Below, one piece after another: positions 1 through 12,244 of a DNA stretch of 64,000 nt. Origin of the DNA: Lichina pygmaea. Its lineage: Eukaryota > Ascomycota > Lichinomycetes > Lichinales > Lichinaceae. The stretch spans positions 1,736,001 to 1,800,000 of the forward strand of contig OY730172.1 of NCBI GenBank assembly GCA_963422465.1, in the 5' to 3' direction. Position 1 is the stretch's first letter. The number at the start of each line of letters is the position of its first letter. The position numbers and the translations under genes are program-made. Under the pieces are notes generated by a model. It saw nothing but the letters and a program-made list of their open reading frames with translations, searched no databases and was not told the origin of the DNA.

Positions 1-410
1 ATACACGGCTCACCCGTGGGTTCAAACACAGGAGATACGCCTGTTGCGCCAGCCAGGCCGTACTGGCAGCACATGGACTGTCCTCATGGCGACATACAAG
101 CGCAGGGGCTGCATCTTCTCGCGCTAGCCGTCAAGCCGTCGCTCTTCCACCTGTCGCGCTGTACCCAAACTCGAGCCAACAGTATATCCAGCAGATCTGG
201 GCGGTGCAACAGCCAGATGCAACTGCTAAAAAGGACAAGGCACGATCAGTCAAGACAACCGTGGCAGTTGTCATCAAAAGAACCACTGACGTGGCGCTGA
301 TTGCCAGCATCATCGCAACAGCCTTCCATGATATCGTACTGTGTCGGAGCTACCGTACCACTCTGTCGCACCACACGTACGGTACGGCGGTGGCTCTACA
401 GTACAGCGCT

Positions 411-450
411 GCAACTGATGAAATGCAACTGATGAAATGCATCTGATGAA
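411..450. repeat. 14-bp tandem repeat, three copies
   Basis: Units starting at 411, 425 and 439 share the form GCAACTGATGAAAT. The third unit has one substitution and is truncated. The array is intergenic and no function is apparent. Confidence 0.8.
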
Positions 451-524
451 CCGCGCTTGCTTGCGCAAAGGCACATCAATGTTCATGAAGATGGGAAGGG
501 GAATGCGTTGCCATGAAAGAAGCT

Positions 525-589
525 CCCAGAAAAATACTCTCAGAAGAATACTCCCAGAAAAATGCTCCCAGAAGATTGTTCCCAGAGGG
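525..589. repeat. 14-bp tandem repeat, four and a half copies
   Basis: Units begin at 525, 539, 553, 567 and 581, with consensus CCCAGAAAAATACT and a few substitutions per unit. It has the same period (14 bp) as the unrelated array at 411-450. Confidence 0.8.
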
Positions 590-924
590 ACGTGTCATGG
601 GGGGAGGAGCAGCGGTGTTCTTTCGCAAAGCGGGGGAGGCAGTACCCTACCGGTACCGTAGGGGGTGGCAGTGCAGTATCCCACTTACAAACTCGTACTA
701 AGCAACAGATCCCAGCAACCAAGTCATCACCCCTTCGTCCTTGGATATTATACCTTGTAAACGTATGTACGAGTGTACGGAAGTACGCATGTTACACGAT
801 GCGGTGGATTCCTGAATCGACCATCGGGACCAGCTCTCCTCCTTGGGATCCTCTTGCAGCGCGTGTTCGCCTTTGTTTCAACCTGTCCATCTAGGCAATC
901 TGTGCGATATGTGCCATCTGTGCG

Positions 925-1076
925 ATCCTGTCCGTCCTGCCCGTCCTGTCCTTCCTGTCCGTCCTGTCCGTTCTGTCCGTCCTGTCCGTCCTGTCCGTCC
1001 TGCCCGTCCTGTCCGTCCTGTCCGTCCTGTCCGTCCTGTCCGTCCTGTCCGTTCTGTCCGTCCTGTCCGTCCCGCA
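925..1076. repeat. 9-bp minisatellite CCGTCCTGT
   Basis: About 16 copies of a 9-bp unit (CCGTCCTGT with C/T variants) run without interruption. Because 9 is a multiple of 3, open frames pass through it on both strands as repeated tripeptides. These open frames are therefore an artefact of the array and are not called as genes. Confidence 0.9.
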
Positions 1077-2130
1077 AGGACGGAAGTACGGTACGCTACG
1101 TTACACTCGTGATTGTCGTGGGCCTGTGTAGAGATGGTTGAATGACGATGGAGTCGGTCGAGAGATTCGAGGTCTTCCACTCGTACAGAACGTACGTAGC
1201 TGGGCTTGCTGGCTACTTACGGGGTACGTACACTACGGTAGTGCTCAGCCCTCTACTCGTACGCCCTTCTTTCCCTGAGGCGTGACACCGTCGACGATAT
1301 ATCTGATAACAGCAAAAATCACTGCCCCCGAGGGGACCGGTGGCATCGCTTCTGCCGTACCGGTACTGTAGTTGGCAGAGGGGCCCAGTGGGAGGATACC
1401 GTACGGTACCGTACGTGTCTACCCCTTTGTACCTCCATGCGTACCAGTAAGTCGTAGCGGACCAGGATCAACCAATCCATACGAAACCTGTCGGGTGTAA
1501 CGTAACGTTCGAAACACTGGCGCGACTGGGTGCTGCACCTTACAGTTTACACTTTACCGGTACCGTACAGTTTGATGGTAGCCCACCGACAACCAAGGCT
1601 GCGGTACGCATCGGTACCATGGCACGCACGGCATGCATGCTGATTCTGTGTATGCTGGTAAGGTAGTTTTGTGTAACACCTTGTATGAGTTAAGAGTGAC
1701 GGTGATGGGAGGATACTGGAAGAAGAGGAACGTTGTGCTGTGGGCACTGCTTACCTTCTTGGCGTACTGTAGGTGGAAGAGAATGGCAGCTGCCAAACGG
1801 CCGATGAATTGATGGGATATCAGGATCATCAAATGGAGTCGAGGTCTCGAGGAGTCTAGATTGAAAGGAACTCTTCTCTGATTTAAGCCTCAGCGCTTGG
1901 ATGGCAGGAGCAGGAAGTAGCCAGTCATGGCTACAGTACTACATCCATGGAGCTGTGCTATGACGTGCTTGAAGAGTGAATACAGTGCGACATGATCAAT
2001 TGAACAGATGTGAAGAGTGACAAGAATGTGCCAGTTGAGAATGTATCAGGCAACACATGACGTGAGAGGCACGAGAGGCTCATCTCATGGTGAAAGACCA
2101 ATCAAGTGTCCGCACAGATGGAGCTGGCGA

Positions 2131-2826
2131 CTATCCCAGAAAGATAGGCATGGGACGCCAAGGAGGAGTCCCGAGACCTGGGTTGAGACGCTGAGGATCA
2201 TTTAGGAAGTATGATTCCACATTCTTGAAGATGTCTTGTAGTCGAGTGAGTGTCAGGGGATTCGTGTTCTGTTTCCCTCCTCCGCTGTTGCTGCGTACAG
2301 CCTTTTCGCTATTGTCAAGTGCCTTGGGACCATCAATCATTTCTTGGGTGGGCGGAGGTTGTTTGGCCCTCAAGTAATTGTCGAACTGTGCCTTGGTGCG
2401 TCGCGTCGGGTACACTTCGAAAGCTAGGAAGACATTGTCGTAGCACTGCCGCTCGGCTGACTTGAAGGATATGGCCTCTCGGTGTCCCGTGAGCTTACCC
2501 TCGTTGCCTTCCACGAGTCGAGACTTGGAGGAGGCCTGGATCTTGGTAAGCAATATTTTCAGCAATAGTGAGCGCGCATAGAGAAAGGATCAGATAGATC
2601 ACAAGTCCGGCCTTGGTGATGAGACACTCACCCATCGATTGAGGCACTCGATATAAGCATTATTCGCTTTATCAGTAGGCGACAAGGGACCTGCCCGACG
2701 GATGAGGATCCCACTCTTATCGGATCGCGGAAGTATCGAGCCATCCGATAGGGGCGAAGGGAGAGCGGTACTGGTCAGGGCCAGCAGGACCATCGTCACG
2801 ACAGACCAAGCGACGATCGAGAACAT
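2131..2826 (-). CDS. Putative small secreted protein
   Basis: Two exons on the minus strand (2826-2632 and 2541-2131) flank a 90-nt intron with donor GTGAGT and an AG acceptor. Phase is kept, giving about 201 residues. The ATG at 2826 was chosen because it opens directly into a hydrophobic stretch (residues about 2-21, ending TALPSP) typical of a signal peptide. A dibasic ILIRR site follows near residue 40, as seen before Kex2 cleavage. The mature part is hydrophilic, has only two cysteines (ECLNRW and RQCYDN) and matches no family I recognise. Its size, signal peptide and gene-poor, repeat-rich surroundings fit a secreted effector-like or cell-surface protein, but that is inference. Confidence 0.5.
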
Positions 2827-4360
2827 AGTGACAAAAAGCTGCGTGACGGCAGCCACAGGCTCGTTGTTAGACCAATCGAGACTCAGAGCTGCCTTTTTAT
2901 ACGCAAGGGTCCAAGGCGTCGGAAGCTGTCCGTGGCCTCGAGCCCAGCCGCAGTAACTGCGGTTCGAGACACGGAAGCTGACGGGAGGATGGTCACTGCG
3001 ATACGGCCCACACAAGATAGCATCGTGTTATTTTTCGGAGGTAAGAGCATCCACACCTCAGCGATATGGCTGTGGAGCTACTGCACTGTACAGTACGCAC
3101 GATGCGTACTCCGTACCGTACGTACGGTACTGCACAGAAGAGTGGGTCTTCCCACTGAAATGGAAACCAGATGATCAACCTCGGATCATCGCGGGTGTCT
3201 CGCACGAGCTGCTGAAGCAGCCCATCCTCATACTTGGATGAGGTCGGAGCTCACAAATCTCCGGGAGCAGCAGCTACCGGCACATGATGATGTTGAAGGA
3301 CTTTGGGCAATGCCACGTTCACTCCTGGGAATACTCAGAAAAGATAAGTAACGGACGCTCGTACCCCCGTACTCTCATACGGAGTAAGAAGGTACGAATA
3401 CGCACGCCGAAGAATAAGGTGTGGCTCCCACGGCCTGAGACATGGATCGTACCGTGCCGCCGGCGACTTCGCACCGCTTTAGATTGTCTGCGCGTAAGCT
3501 TAAGGTAGTAATGCTGTCGAGGCTGTGTCTTTGAGAAGACAAAGACCGATCTGCTGTAGTGCTCCATTATCTGCCCTGTGCGTGACCGAGCTGAGGCTCT
3601 CGCAGAATCGAGCCGGCCACTGGACGATGCCGACGTGCGGCCTCTGACCGAGACACCAACTGTATAGTACCGTGTCCGGTCGAAGCTCTGACCCTTGCCC
3701 AATGCTTGTCTGCGAGGAAGTGGCTTGGTGGCATGTGGGGCAAAGGATGTCACTCTGCTCACAGAGTGGTCGATGCTATCCCTCTTCTTCCAGGCGGAAA
3801 GAGACTGTGGACATCCACCAAGGTGACTCGACGACATTGAAAGGTTGCGTACGGGACATCGTACATAGCCCTGTTGCACGTTGACCAAAGCCACGGTGTA
3901 ATTTGGAAGCATCCAAATCATGGTGGTTCTGTATAGTATGATATTTTTGTTGTTTCTGTAGTTGAACCAACAACCCTATGTGGGTTATGAGCAGTGGCCG
4001 CCTGTAGTAGCGTGCTTGAGAGCTACTCGACAGTTGTGAGGTGGTGGCTGACACAATATCTTACGGTACACGTACGGCTAGCTCGTAGAGCAGATCCATC
4101 TCATCCCGATCAAATGAATCGTCCTGTCCAAACAAGAAGCGCATAGAAGCTGCTTGGGAAACTCACTGATGGTCCATCCATTCTTTCGCTGACATAAGCC
4201 AATGAACTGCTTATGTAAGTGAAGCGCCGCGCCGTACCGGTACCGTAATGCCCTAACTCCGCTCACGCACAAATCCAGGCCACATCGTTGCCTCTCATGT
4301 TTTGACGACATCCACCTCGACCGCAGCCTCTGACACCAAACGTCAAAGCCGTCTGTCACA
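2827..4360. other. Gene-poor stretch upstream of RPL28
   Basis: It contains GTAC palindromes (about 3090-3130) and an open frame of about 200 codons on the minus strand (3921-3319). That frame is rich in Arg and Ser, has no recognisable domain and is not supported as a gene. The last few hundred bases should include the RPL28 promoter, but no specific element is evident. Confidence 0.5.
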
Positions 4361-4974
4361 ATGCCTACTCGGCTTACCAAAACGAGAAAGCTGTAAGTCG
4401 TCGCCGCCTGAGCAACAGACATCGCGATACTTTCTGCTTAGGATACACTGACAAGTGTGGTTCATTTGCTTGCTCAAGTCGCGGTCACGTCTCGCACGGG
4501 CACGGCCGTATAGGAAAGCATCGAAAGCACCCCGGTGGTCGTGGTTTGGCCGGTGGACAGCATCACCATCGGACGAACCTGGACAAATATCATCCCGGTT
4601 ACTTTGGCAAAGTCGGCATGCGACACTACCATCTGTTGCGGAACCACTACTGGCGACCAATCATCAACATCGACAAGGTCAGCAATTCGCGCCGGCAGTC
4701 GTTGACATACGACTCTACTCTTTTCGTACAGTCACTGATTCCCTTGGCTTCTTAGCTGTGGAGCCTCGTCCCGCCTGCCACCAGACAGGAGTATCTGAGC
4801 GGTAAACGGACAGAGACCGCGCCGGTGTTGGATCTGCTGTCTTACGGATACGCCAAGGTCTTGGGCAAGGGTCGTCTCCCGAAGATTCCGTTGGTCGTGC
4901 GAGCGAGATATGTCAGCAAGGAGGCGGAACAGAAGATCAAGGAGGCAGGAGGCATCGTGGAGCTAGTCGCATGA
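4361..4974 (+). CDS. RPL28: 60S ribosomal protein uL15 (L28/L27a)
   Basis: Three exons (4361-4392, 4479-4677, 4756-4974) give a 149-residue protein, exactly the family length. It is a structural protein of the large ribosomal subunit near the peptidyl-transferase region. The start [10 protein letters not shown] is the usual uL15 N-terminus. It is followed by the Gly/His-rich block [16 protein letters not shown], then GGQHHHR, the [10 protein letters not shown] segment and a C-terminal [19 protein letters not shown]. The first exon is only 32 nt, a common arrangement in fungal ribosomal-protein genes. The second intron uses the weaker donor GTCAGC, but the phase and the LWSLVP continuation support it. 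It is convergent with CDC7 downstream. Confidence 0.97.
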
Positions 4975-5845
4975 GCTGAAATGCACTCTTCTGCTCTACT
5001 CGCCTACTCTCTTCACATGCCAAAGAATCGACGCCATGAAAACTGCCACAAATGTGACTGTTCATGGCTCTCCTCGACGCTGAGAATCGAGCCCTTTCTG
5101 CCGCGTGATGAGCAGGACCGGTCAGAAGGATAGAGCTCACTTGGCCAGGTCGCCCCTCCACCGAAGACCGTTTCTGCGAGGACGATAGCCTGCCACAGCA
5201 GCGGTAGCAAACGAATTACGCATGTTGCAGACAGTTTATTTACTCAGACATCCTAGGAAAGTGTGCCCAAGGATACACTCGAAAACACTAGGAATGCCTG
5301 GTTCATGAGACAATTCACTATTTTCTAATCCCTCCTACCACTCCCCCCCCCCAAGCCTACCACCGTAGAAAGAACAGTCATTGCTCTACATACCATTTTG
5401 AAACGGCCAAGGCCCATGTAGACAGTCCTCGCATCTCGACAAGACATCTCTTGAACACGTCGCCTACGAGTCGTACAGTAGCTTGCAGTAGCTTGCAGTA
5501 CAAGCATACGAGGTAAGTAGCCCTTTCCCGGTTCGAGATTGTTGGGGGGAGGGAAGACGAGGTGGACGAGATGGGTAAACGAATGGATAGATAGAAAGGA
5601 GGGAAGAAAGAACGGATGGACGAATGGATGAAAGATTGGATGGATGGATGAATGGCACGACGGATCAAAGGATGAGGGTGGGAGGGCTGTGAGGCACGTC
5701 AGGATGGGAGAACAGTGCCGCAGGTGCAGCGCAGTAGAGTACATCGAGAGACGCGTGCCATTTTTCATTAGAGCCCCCGCCGCCTCCCTTCGGAACAGGC
5801 GGACAAGTACAGTACAGTACAAACATCATCGTCATCATTGCTCGT
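4975..5845. other. Intergenic region between convergent RPL28 and CDC7
   Basis: It contains the 3' flanks of both genes, a C10 tract at 5343-5352, and a degenerate GGAT/GAAT tetranucleotide-rich stretch at about 5575-5655. Open frames here are simple-sequence translations. No gene is supported. Confidence 0.6.
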
Positions 5846-7817
5846 TCATGACATCAATTCACGGGCCATTCGCGCGTGGTCTGGCCCTTGTGCCGGCGGA
5901 GGCGGAGCGGGAGGTGTCTCGGCGGACGGAGAGCAGGAAAGCCAAGCGTTGCGTTCGGCTTCCTCTGCGAGTTCGGTCTCCGGGGAAGGGTTCAAGAAGT
6001 CGTGGTCGAGCGCCTCTTCGGCCGAGATGCGCCTGTTCGGGTCGAGCTCGAGGCAGCGCTGCAGGAGACGGATGGCCTCTTCGTCGCCCGGCCAGAGCTT
6101 CTCGTCCGTGCCGTCCGGCCCTTTCTTCCACTTGCCCGTCGACCACAGCACGAGCTTGTCGAAGCCGAAGCCGCGCTCGCCCACGGTCGGGATCGTCGTC
6201 TCGAACACGGCCCCATGCAGCAGCGCCGCCGCCCGCATCTTGCGTCGTCCGAAGATCGTCGCCAGCTCGATCAGCGCTTCGACGTCGTCGGCCGAGTTGA
6301 AGAACGGAAATCGTCGCGCCAGGATCGTCAGCAGGATGACCCCGGCCGACCATATATCAATATCTACAGATTGAACCTCTCTGTTAGCCCAATGTTTGGC
6401 CACTGTCGGCCGGGGCAAAGGAGACGAAAGGGCTGCACCGACACGTCGTTTGTCTCGTGCATTTGAAGAGCACTTCCGGCGCTCGAAAGCCACGGGTGCC
6501 GGCACGGTTGGCTCGGCGTGAGGGGCTGCATCACGAATCGTCAGATCTCCATGGGCAGCTCAGTTCAATTGGACATGATCCCTGACCGTGTGTCGTCCTT
6601 GGGGTAGCCTGTTGCTGGTGATTGGTGGGCTGCTTGGCTAGACTCGATTCGTCGTTTCCTGACGCCAAAAGGTTCTCGACACAGACAGGGCGAGCAGTCG
6701 GTACCCTCCCTCTGCAGCCATGGCCGGATCAGCAAGAGCCGCACCGGACGACGCGACGGCATACCTCGGCCAGACCAAAATCTACCAGCACGCCTCTCTT
6801 CTTTGGAATGTCGTATAGGAAATTCCTAGGCGCGAAAGGTCAGCTGGCTGGAAGTGACAATCCTGGGCTCGCACCCACGTTGGTTTGATATCTCGATGCA
6901 AAATGCCATGCTTGTGCACTTCCGCCAATGCCTCGAACAAGGAACGAAAGTAGTCCCTGATATCGGATGCCACCATATCTCTGAAGTAATCCTGGAGAAT
7001 GCGAATCCGTCAGTCGTCCCTCAGCCGCTGCAGCCGGATGGAGATGATGAGTCTGTCGACGAACCCGAAAGTCGTAATGTCGAAAAAAGGGCAGGATCGC
7101 GATGACCTGGTCTTGGTGCCTGAAGGCCGTGATCAGAGGGCAGACGTCTATGCAGCCCCTCAGATCGTACAAGAGCTCCAACTCGTTTTGGATCCGCGAG
7201 GGGCTGCTCGTGACGTAGATCTTCTTGACGGCCACAAATCTTGAGCCTTTTTTGCTCTTCATCTGGTGGTCGAGCGCGTGGCGTGTCGTGGATCTGCACT
7301 CAGTCCTGGCTCTCTTTGCTGGCGGATCGTCCGGCTCGTTTTCTTTCGCTTCTGGGTCGTTGTGGTTGTACGAGTTGTAGAGCATATCCTCGGCTTTGTA
7401 GACCGTCGAAAATGTTCCTTTCGTTTGGTGGTTAGCAGGCGTGGCGATTGCTTCGTTGTCGATGCACTCACCTTCTCCGATACGCTTGATCAAACGGAAC
7501 CTCCTCGACAGGCCTCTGAACGACGCGCGGAACTTCTCCAAGTCTTCCACGTCGAGCTCGTCCATCTGCTGGCCATCGTTCTCCTCCTCTGACAACTCTG
7601 TCTCTGTGGCATCTTCGAATGGATCAAGTGAGCTGACGGCATCGTTCTTTTCGAGCACCTGAGTCTGCCCTTGTGCCTTGGCATGATCCTGATGGATCTC
7701 GAACGTGTCCTCGGCTGCTTTGCGCTTCAATGCGGTACGCATCATGTTTACAGGCCTAGCACGATCCTCCTTGTCGATTGCACGACGTACGGATTGACGA
7801 CTAGATAGCCATGTCAT
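5846..7817 (-). CDS. CDC7: Cdc7-type protein kinase (DDK catalytic subunit)
   Basis: Seven minus-strand exons (7817-7472, 7417-7065, 6991-6879, 6825-6765, 6711-6587, 6525-6445, 6380-5846) give about 537 residues, with phase consistent throughout. The kinase would act with a Dbf4-like partner to phosphorylate MCM helicase at replication origins in the nucleus. Visible motifs are the glycine loop IGEGTFSTVYKA (joined across intron 1), VAVKK, HRDIKPTNFLYD, DFGLAE, then a Cdc7-specific insert with a cluster of cysteines (DCSPCLC) and GYPKDD. These are followed by GTRGFRAPEVLFK and the DIDIWSAGVILL helix. The N-terminus is acidic and low in complexity. The ATGs at 7745 and 7742 are alternative starts. 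It is divergent from CND1. Confidence 0.93.
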
Positions 7818-8069
7818 AGGCAGGCTGTCACGGCCTTCAGTTGCTTCGAGGTCGAAGTGAGCGAGTTTGCAAGCTATGAAGACGGTGCATTCACTCGGTT
7901 GGGAGACGCGATCAGATAGGTGGGGCGCATCACAACGCTAGGCTGTATTAGGAAGTTGGCAAACAAACAGCGGGATGCGACCAAATCCAAGCGTTGCATA
8001 GCACGACAAATTTCCGACCGCTTTCTTGAAACTTGTCGAGCTCAGCTTCCTTTCAGTTTGTGGACAGCC
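7818..8069. promoter_or_regulatory. Shared divergent promoter of CDC7 and CND1
   Basis: Only 252 bp separate the two start codons. The interval contains an ACGCG core (7906-7910), resembling the MCB element of G1/S genes, and GCAAACAAACA (about 7959-7969), resembling a forkhead site. Both matches are short and could be chance. Co-regulation of a replication kinase and a condensin subunit is inference. Confidence 0.45.
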
Positions 8070-11000
8070 ATGGCGTCCTTGATGGATTTCAGTATCAACG
8101 ACTCTCTCAAAACGTACTTGAGTGACCCCGCAACAACGTCTACGCCGAATGCGGACCCGGCCCTCTTGGAATGCGAATCCGACCCGGACGCTCTCACCGG
8201 TCAGCTGGTCAACGACGTACTCAATCCTATCGTCGACGCAGTGGCCGAGTCGCATGATGCTATAACAAGCAGATCTACGTTCGATTCGCTGCAGTTCCTC
8301 CTCAAGTGTGCTCCTACATCTCTTAAATCCCACCAGAACTACGTCAGAGTCCCTGACGCTGAGCTATTCGCCCTATCCAGGTCAACATCGCTGATTCCGG
8401 TCAATTCGCTGAGCAAGATCTTAGATCTTGTGGTGTCGGGCTTGGCAGCAGCGTCAGACGTCATCCACAACGACTTCGAGGGCGATGACCAAGATGCGAT
8501 CCACCACCACAAGCGACTGCTGGAGATGTACGGCTTCCTTCTCCAATGGTCTCTCGCCGCCGTCGAGACCAAGGCCGCGGAGACTGCTGCAACGGCAACG
8601 ACGCACAGGGGGCGGGGCGCGGGCAAGACGACCAAGTCCAAGTCAAGCGGAAAGGACGCGACTTGGGACCCTACCTCTCAGCTTCAAACGGCCCTGGAGG
8701 TGATGTGCAGGGTGCTCAAACTGAAGATCTCCAACATGTTCCTCACCACGTCTGAAAGGGATACCTTTGTCAACCTGGTGACCCGGCCAGTATATTTGAT
8801 GCTGGAGAATGAACAGCGAGTGAAGACAACTACTTTGCGCATGCACGCCTTCAAGGCCCTTTGCATAGCCGTCAAGCATCACGGCCACGCATTCGGTACG
8901 AAGGTTGCCTCGGGGTTGAGATGTGGCGCCAGGCTGACAGGAACCTACAGCGGCGCAGACCTCAATCATGCAGAGTCTTTCGTACTTTGACCACTTGTCT
9001 GAGCCAATGGCCGAGTTCCTTCAGATTCTTGCCGAGCAATACGACTATCCGCAATTGGCCGACGAGATTCTGAGGTAATCTTGAGGTTACTATATGTGGC
9101 ACTCTGAGGCTGATCCCTTGTGCAGAGAGGTCAGCAACAAGGAGTTCAACAGCAATGACACCAAGGGACCAAAATCCATCTCGTCATTTATTATTCGTCT
9201 GTCCGAGCTCGCGCCGCGTCTGGTGATGAAGCAGATGACCATTTTGGTGAAGCAGCTTGACAGCGAGGTACACCGGGCCCCTTTCCTTTTTCTCTCCCAT
9301 CTCGGTCGCTCTCTACCGGAACGTCCTTTCACAGAAAGCAAGGTGGGCTGACCTAGCTCTAGTCATACACGCTTCGGTGCGCCTTGATCGAAGTTTGTGG
9401 AAATCTCATCTCGGACCTGAGCAAGCAGGACGAGCGCGGCGAAGCTCACAAGCCACAAATCAATGCCTTCTTTGATGTGCTCGAGGAGCGCTTCCTAGAC
9501 GTCAATCCCTATTGTCGCTGTCGAGCGATGCAGGTGTTCATGAGGCTGTGCGATCTGGAGACAAAGTTCCCCAAGCGACGTCAGGCCGCCACCCAGCACG
9601 CCACGAGGAGTCTCGAGGACAAGAGCAGCAATGTCCGCAGGAACGCCATCAAGCTGCTGAGCAAGCTCATCACGACCCATCCGTTCAGCTTGATGCACGG
9701 AGGGCAGCTCTCCTACAAAGAATGGAACTCGCGTTTAGACACGGTTCAGGCGGAGCTGGAGAGTCTCGAGGCACCGATACAGGCCGCCGCGATGTCGGAC
9801 CGGCAAGATCAGCAAGAGCACACCCACGAAGGAGGCGAGACAACGGTGGATGGCGAGCTCTTGGACGACGCAACCGCTCTGGAGAACGGAGCCTCGTCGA
9901 CACCCGCCGCCTCGGCCGAGCAGCCGCAAGCAACGGCGGCGCCGGAGCAAGTGGTGCCCAACGCAGAAACGTCGGAAAGTCTAGCTCGGCTGCAATTGAC
10001 CAGACGCTATTACACGGAGGCGCTTGGCTTCATCCAGGTGCTCAACTCGGCCGTGCCGACCATCTGCCAGCTTCTGTCCTCCAAGAACAAGAGCGAGGTG
10101 ATCGAAGCGATGGATTTCTTCGTCGTCGCCGATGCCTACAGGCTGGAGGCATCTCGCACGGGGATCCGGCGCATGTTACGACTGATCTGGACCAAGGGCA
10201 ACAGCGACGAGGGCAAAGGCGTGCAAACACATCTGATCGAATGCTACAAGGGACTCTTCTTCGAGGCACCAGCGAGCTTCACGGCCAACGACGCGGCGAA
10301 CTTTATCGCCAGGAGCATGATCAGTCTGACCTTCGGCGCATCGCCGGCGGAGTTGACGTCCCTCGAGCAGCTCCTAGGCACGATGATGAAGGCCGGCCAC
10401 ATCTCGGAGTCGGTGCTATCGAAGCTCTGGCAGGTGTACGGCGTACAGAAGAAAGAGATCTCGAGGAATCAGAGACGAGGCGCGATCATCGTGCTCGGCA
10501 TGCTCGCCATGGCGGACCCGTCCATCATCGTCAAGGAGCTCGAGACTGTCGTCCGCATCGGCCTGGGAGGCATCGGCAGAGCGGACCTGGCCCTCGCCAA
10601 GTTCAGCTGCGTTGCCCTGGCCCGCATGATTCCCGCTGGGAAGCAGGCCAAAGGTGACAACCGTGCTTGGTCGTTGCCGGTAGGGATCTTTGGGCTAAAT
10701 CCGCACAGAAACCTCGTCGACGGCCACGAAGCTTCCGAACGACCATGCGGTGCTGACGCGTCTCGCTGCGTTGGTCGAAGTAGAGTCCGATAGCAAGGAA
10801 TGGTATGTGGTCACGGACGCACGACTACAGCCGATCACAAAGATGCTAATGAGCGGCAGGTTTGGTGCTGCGGAACAAGCTATCGGCGCTATATACGCCC
10901 TGTCCAAGCACCCCGACGTGCTCTGCTCCGAGATCCTGCGCCGCAAGACCAGAGCTGTCTTCCAACAACGAGTACAGGCTCCCGCGGATACGTCGATGGA

Positions 11001-12126
11001 AGGCACCGACGAGCTCCCTACGTCGCGACCGGAAGGTGCGGAACGGGAGCGCAGAAGCGCCCCACCGCTGGCAAGGCTGCTCTCCATCGTCGGACACATT
11101 GCCATCAAGCAGATTGTCCACCTCGAGCTCTGCGAGCTTGAGTTCAAGAGGCGCAAGGCCGAAAAGGAGAGGAACCAAGCGAGCGCGCCGGCGGCCGACA
11201 AGCAATCCGACGAGCCCGAAGACGAGCTCGATCTGATCGGAGGCACGAGCGAAGACGACTTCACCGAGGCCATGGGCCACATCCGCGAGCGAGAGCTGCT
11301 GTACGGGGAGAATTCGTTGCTGTCGAACTTCGGTCCGCTCGTGGCGGAGCTCTGCGCCAACAACAGATCCTACCAGGATCGAGACCTGCAGGCGGCGGCG
11401 ACGCTGTGCCTGGCGAAGCTGATGTGCGTGTCGTCGGAGTTCTGCGAGAAGAACCTGCCGCTGCTCATCACGATCCTGGAACGGTCGGAGGACGCCATCG
11501 TCAGGAGCAACGTCGTGATCGCGCTCGGAGACATGGCCGTGTGCTTCAACCATCTCATCGACGAGAACACCGACTTCCTGTACCGCCGCCTCAGCGACGC
11601 CGACTCGTCCGTCAAGAGGACCTGTCTCATGACGCTGACCTTCCTGATCCTGGCCGGCCAGGTCAAGGTCAAGGGCCAGCTCGGCGAGATGGCCAAGTGC
11701 CTCGAGGACCCGGACAAGAGGATCGCCGACCTGTCCAAGATGTTCTTCACCGAGCTCGCCACCAAGGACAACGCCGTATACAACCACTTTGTCGACATGT
11801 TCTCGCTGCTCTCGGCCGAGCCGAACCTCGAGGAAGACGCTCTTAGGCGCATCGTCAAGTTCTTGGCTTCCTTTGTCGAGAAGGTACCGACACCCCGGCT
11901 CAGTGGCCGTCATTGCATCGCTAACCTCCTTTTTCTTTCTCGTTGCGCCACGCAGGACAAATACGCAAAGCAGCTCGCCGACAAGCTCGCCGCCCGGCTC
12001 GGTCGCTGCGAGACCGAACGGCAGTGGAGCGACGTCGCCTACGCCCTCTCGTTGTTGCCGCATAAGAACGAGGAGATCCAGAAGCTGGTCGGCTCAGGGT
12101 TCCGCGTCGTTCAAGCAAGCGCATGA
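8070..12126 (+). CDS. CND1: Condensin complex subunit 1 (Cnd1/Ycs4/CAP-D2)
   Basis: Six exons (8070-8895, 8951-9074, 9126-9267, 9363-10653, 10709-11883, 11956-12126) give about 1242 residues, the usual size for this HEAT-repeat subunit of condensin, which compacts mitotic chromosomes. The ATG at 8070 follows an in-frame extension without a convincing ATG and begins MASLMDFSIN. Diagnostic stretches are QSLSYFDHLSEPMAEFL, the YTLRCALIEVCGNLI helix, PYCRCRAMQVFMRLCDL and SNVRRNAIKLLSKLI. The highly conserved C-terminal Cnd1 domain contains ELLYGENSLLS, VRSNVVIALGDMAVCFN and VKRTCLMTLTFLILAG. A low-complexity Ala/Glu/Gln linker lies around residues 490-550. The intron at 9268-9362 is longer (95 nt) than the others (50-72 nt). 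Confidence 0.95.
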
Positions 12127-12244
12127 ACACGCGTACCAGCCCTGGCTGGCTCGTCCGCGAACAACGACGTCTCTTCTAGGCTCAGTACGGCATTTACTTG
12201 CCATGTCACGCATCTTCGGCCTTCATCGGGTGGAAAGGAGGCTT

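Larger units (their letters stand above)
1..2130. other. Gene-poor stretch with short tandem repeats
   Basis: No open frame here looks like a real gene: the open frames are short, overlap on both strands and several pass through repeats. The stretch holds three tandem arrays (listed separately) and many GTAC-containing palindromes such as CGGTACCGTACG near 1380-1410 and 1555-1570. A missed small or multi-exon gene cannot be excluded. Confidence 0.6.

Noticed and set aside
748-1180. Long overlapping open frames on both strands encoding repeated tripeptides
   Set aside because: They are translations of a 9-bp minisatellite, so open frames are expected by chance in every phase.
3319-3921. Open frame of about 200 codons on the minus strand
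   Set aside because: Arg/Ser-rich, no domain, no plausible splice partners, and competing frames on the other strand.
10846-12063. Minus-strand frame of 405 codons opposite CND1
   Set aside because: Antisense shadow produced by strong codon bias; the condensin motifs are all on the plus strand.
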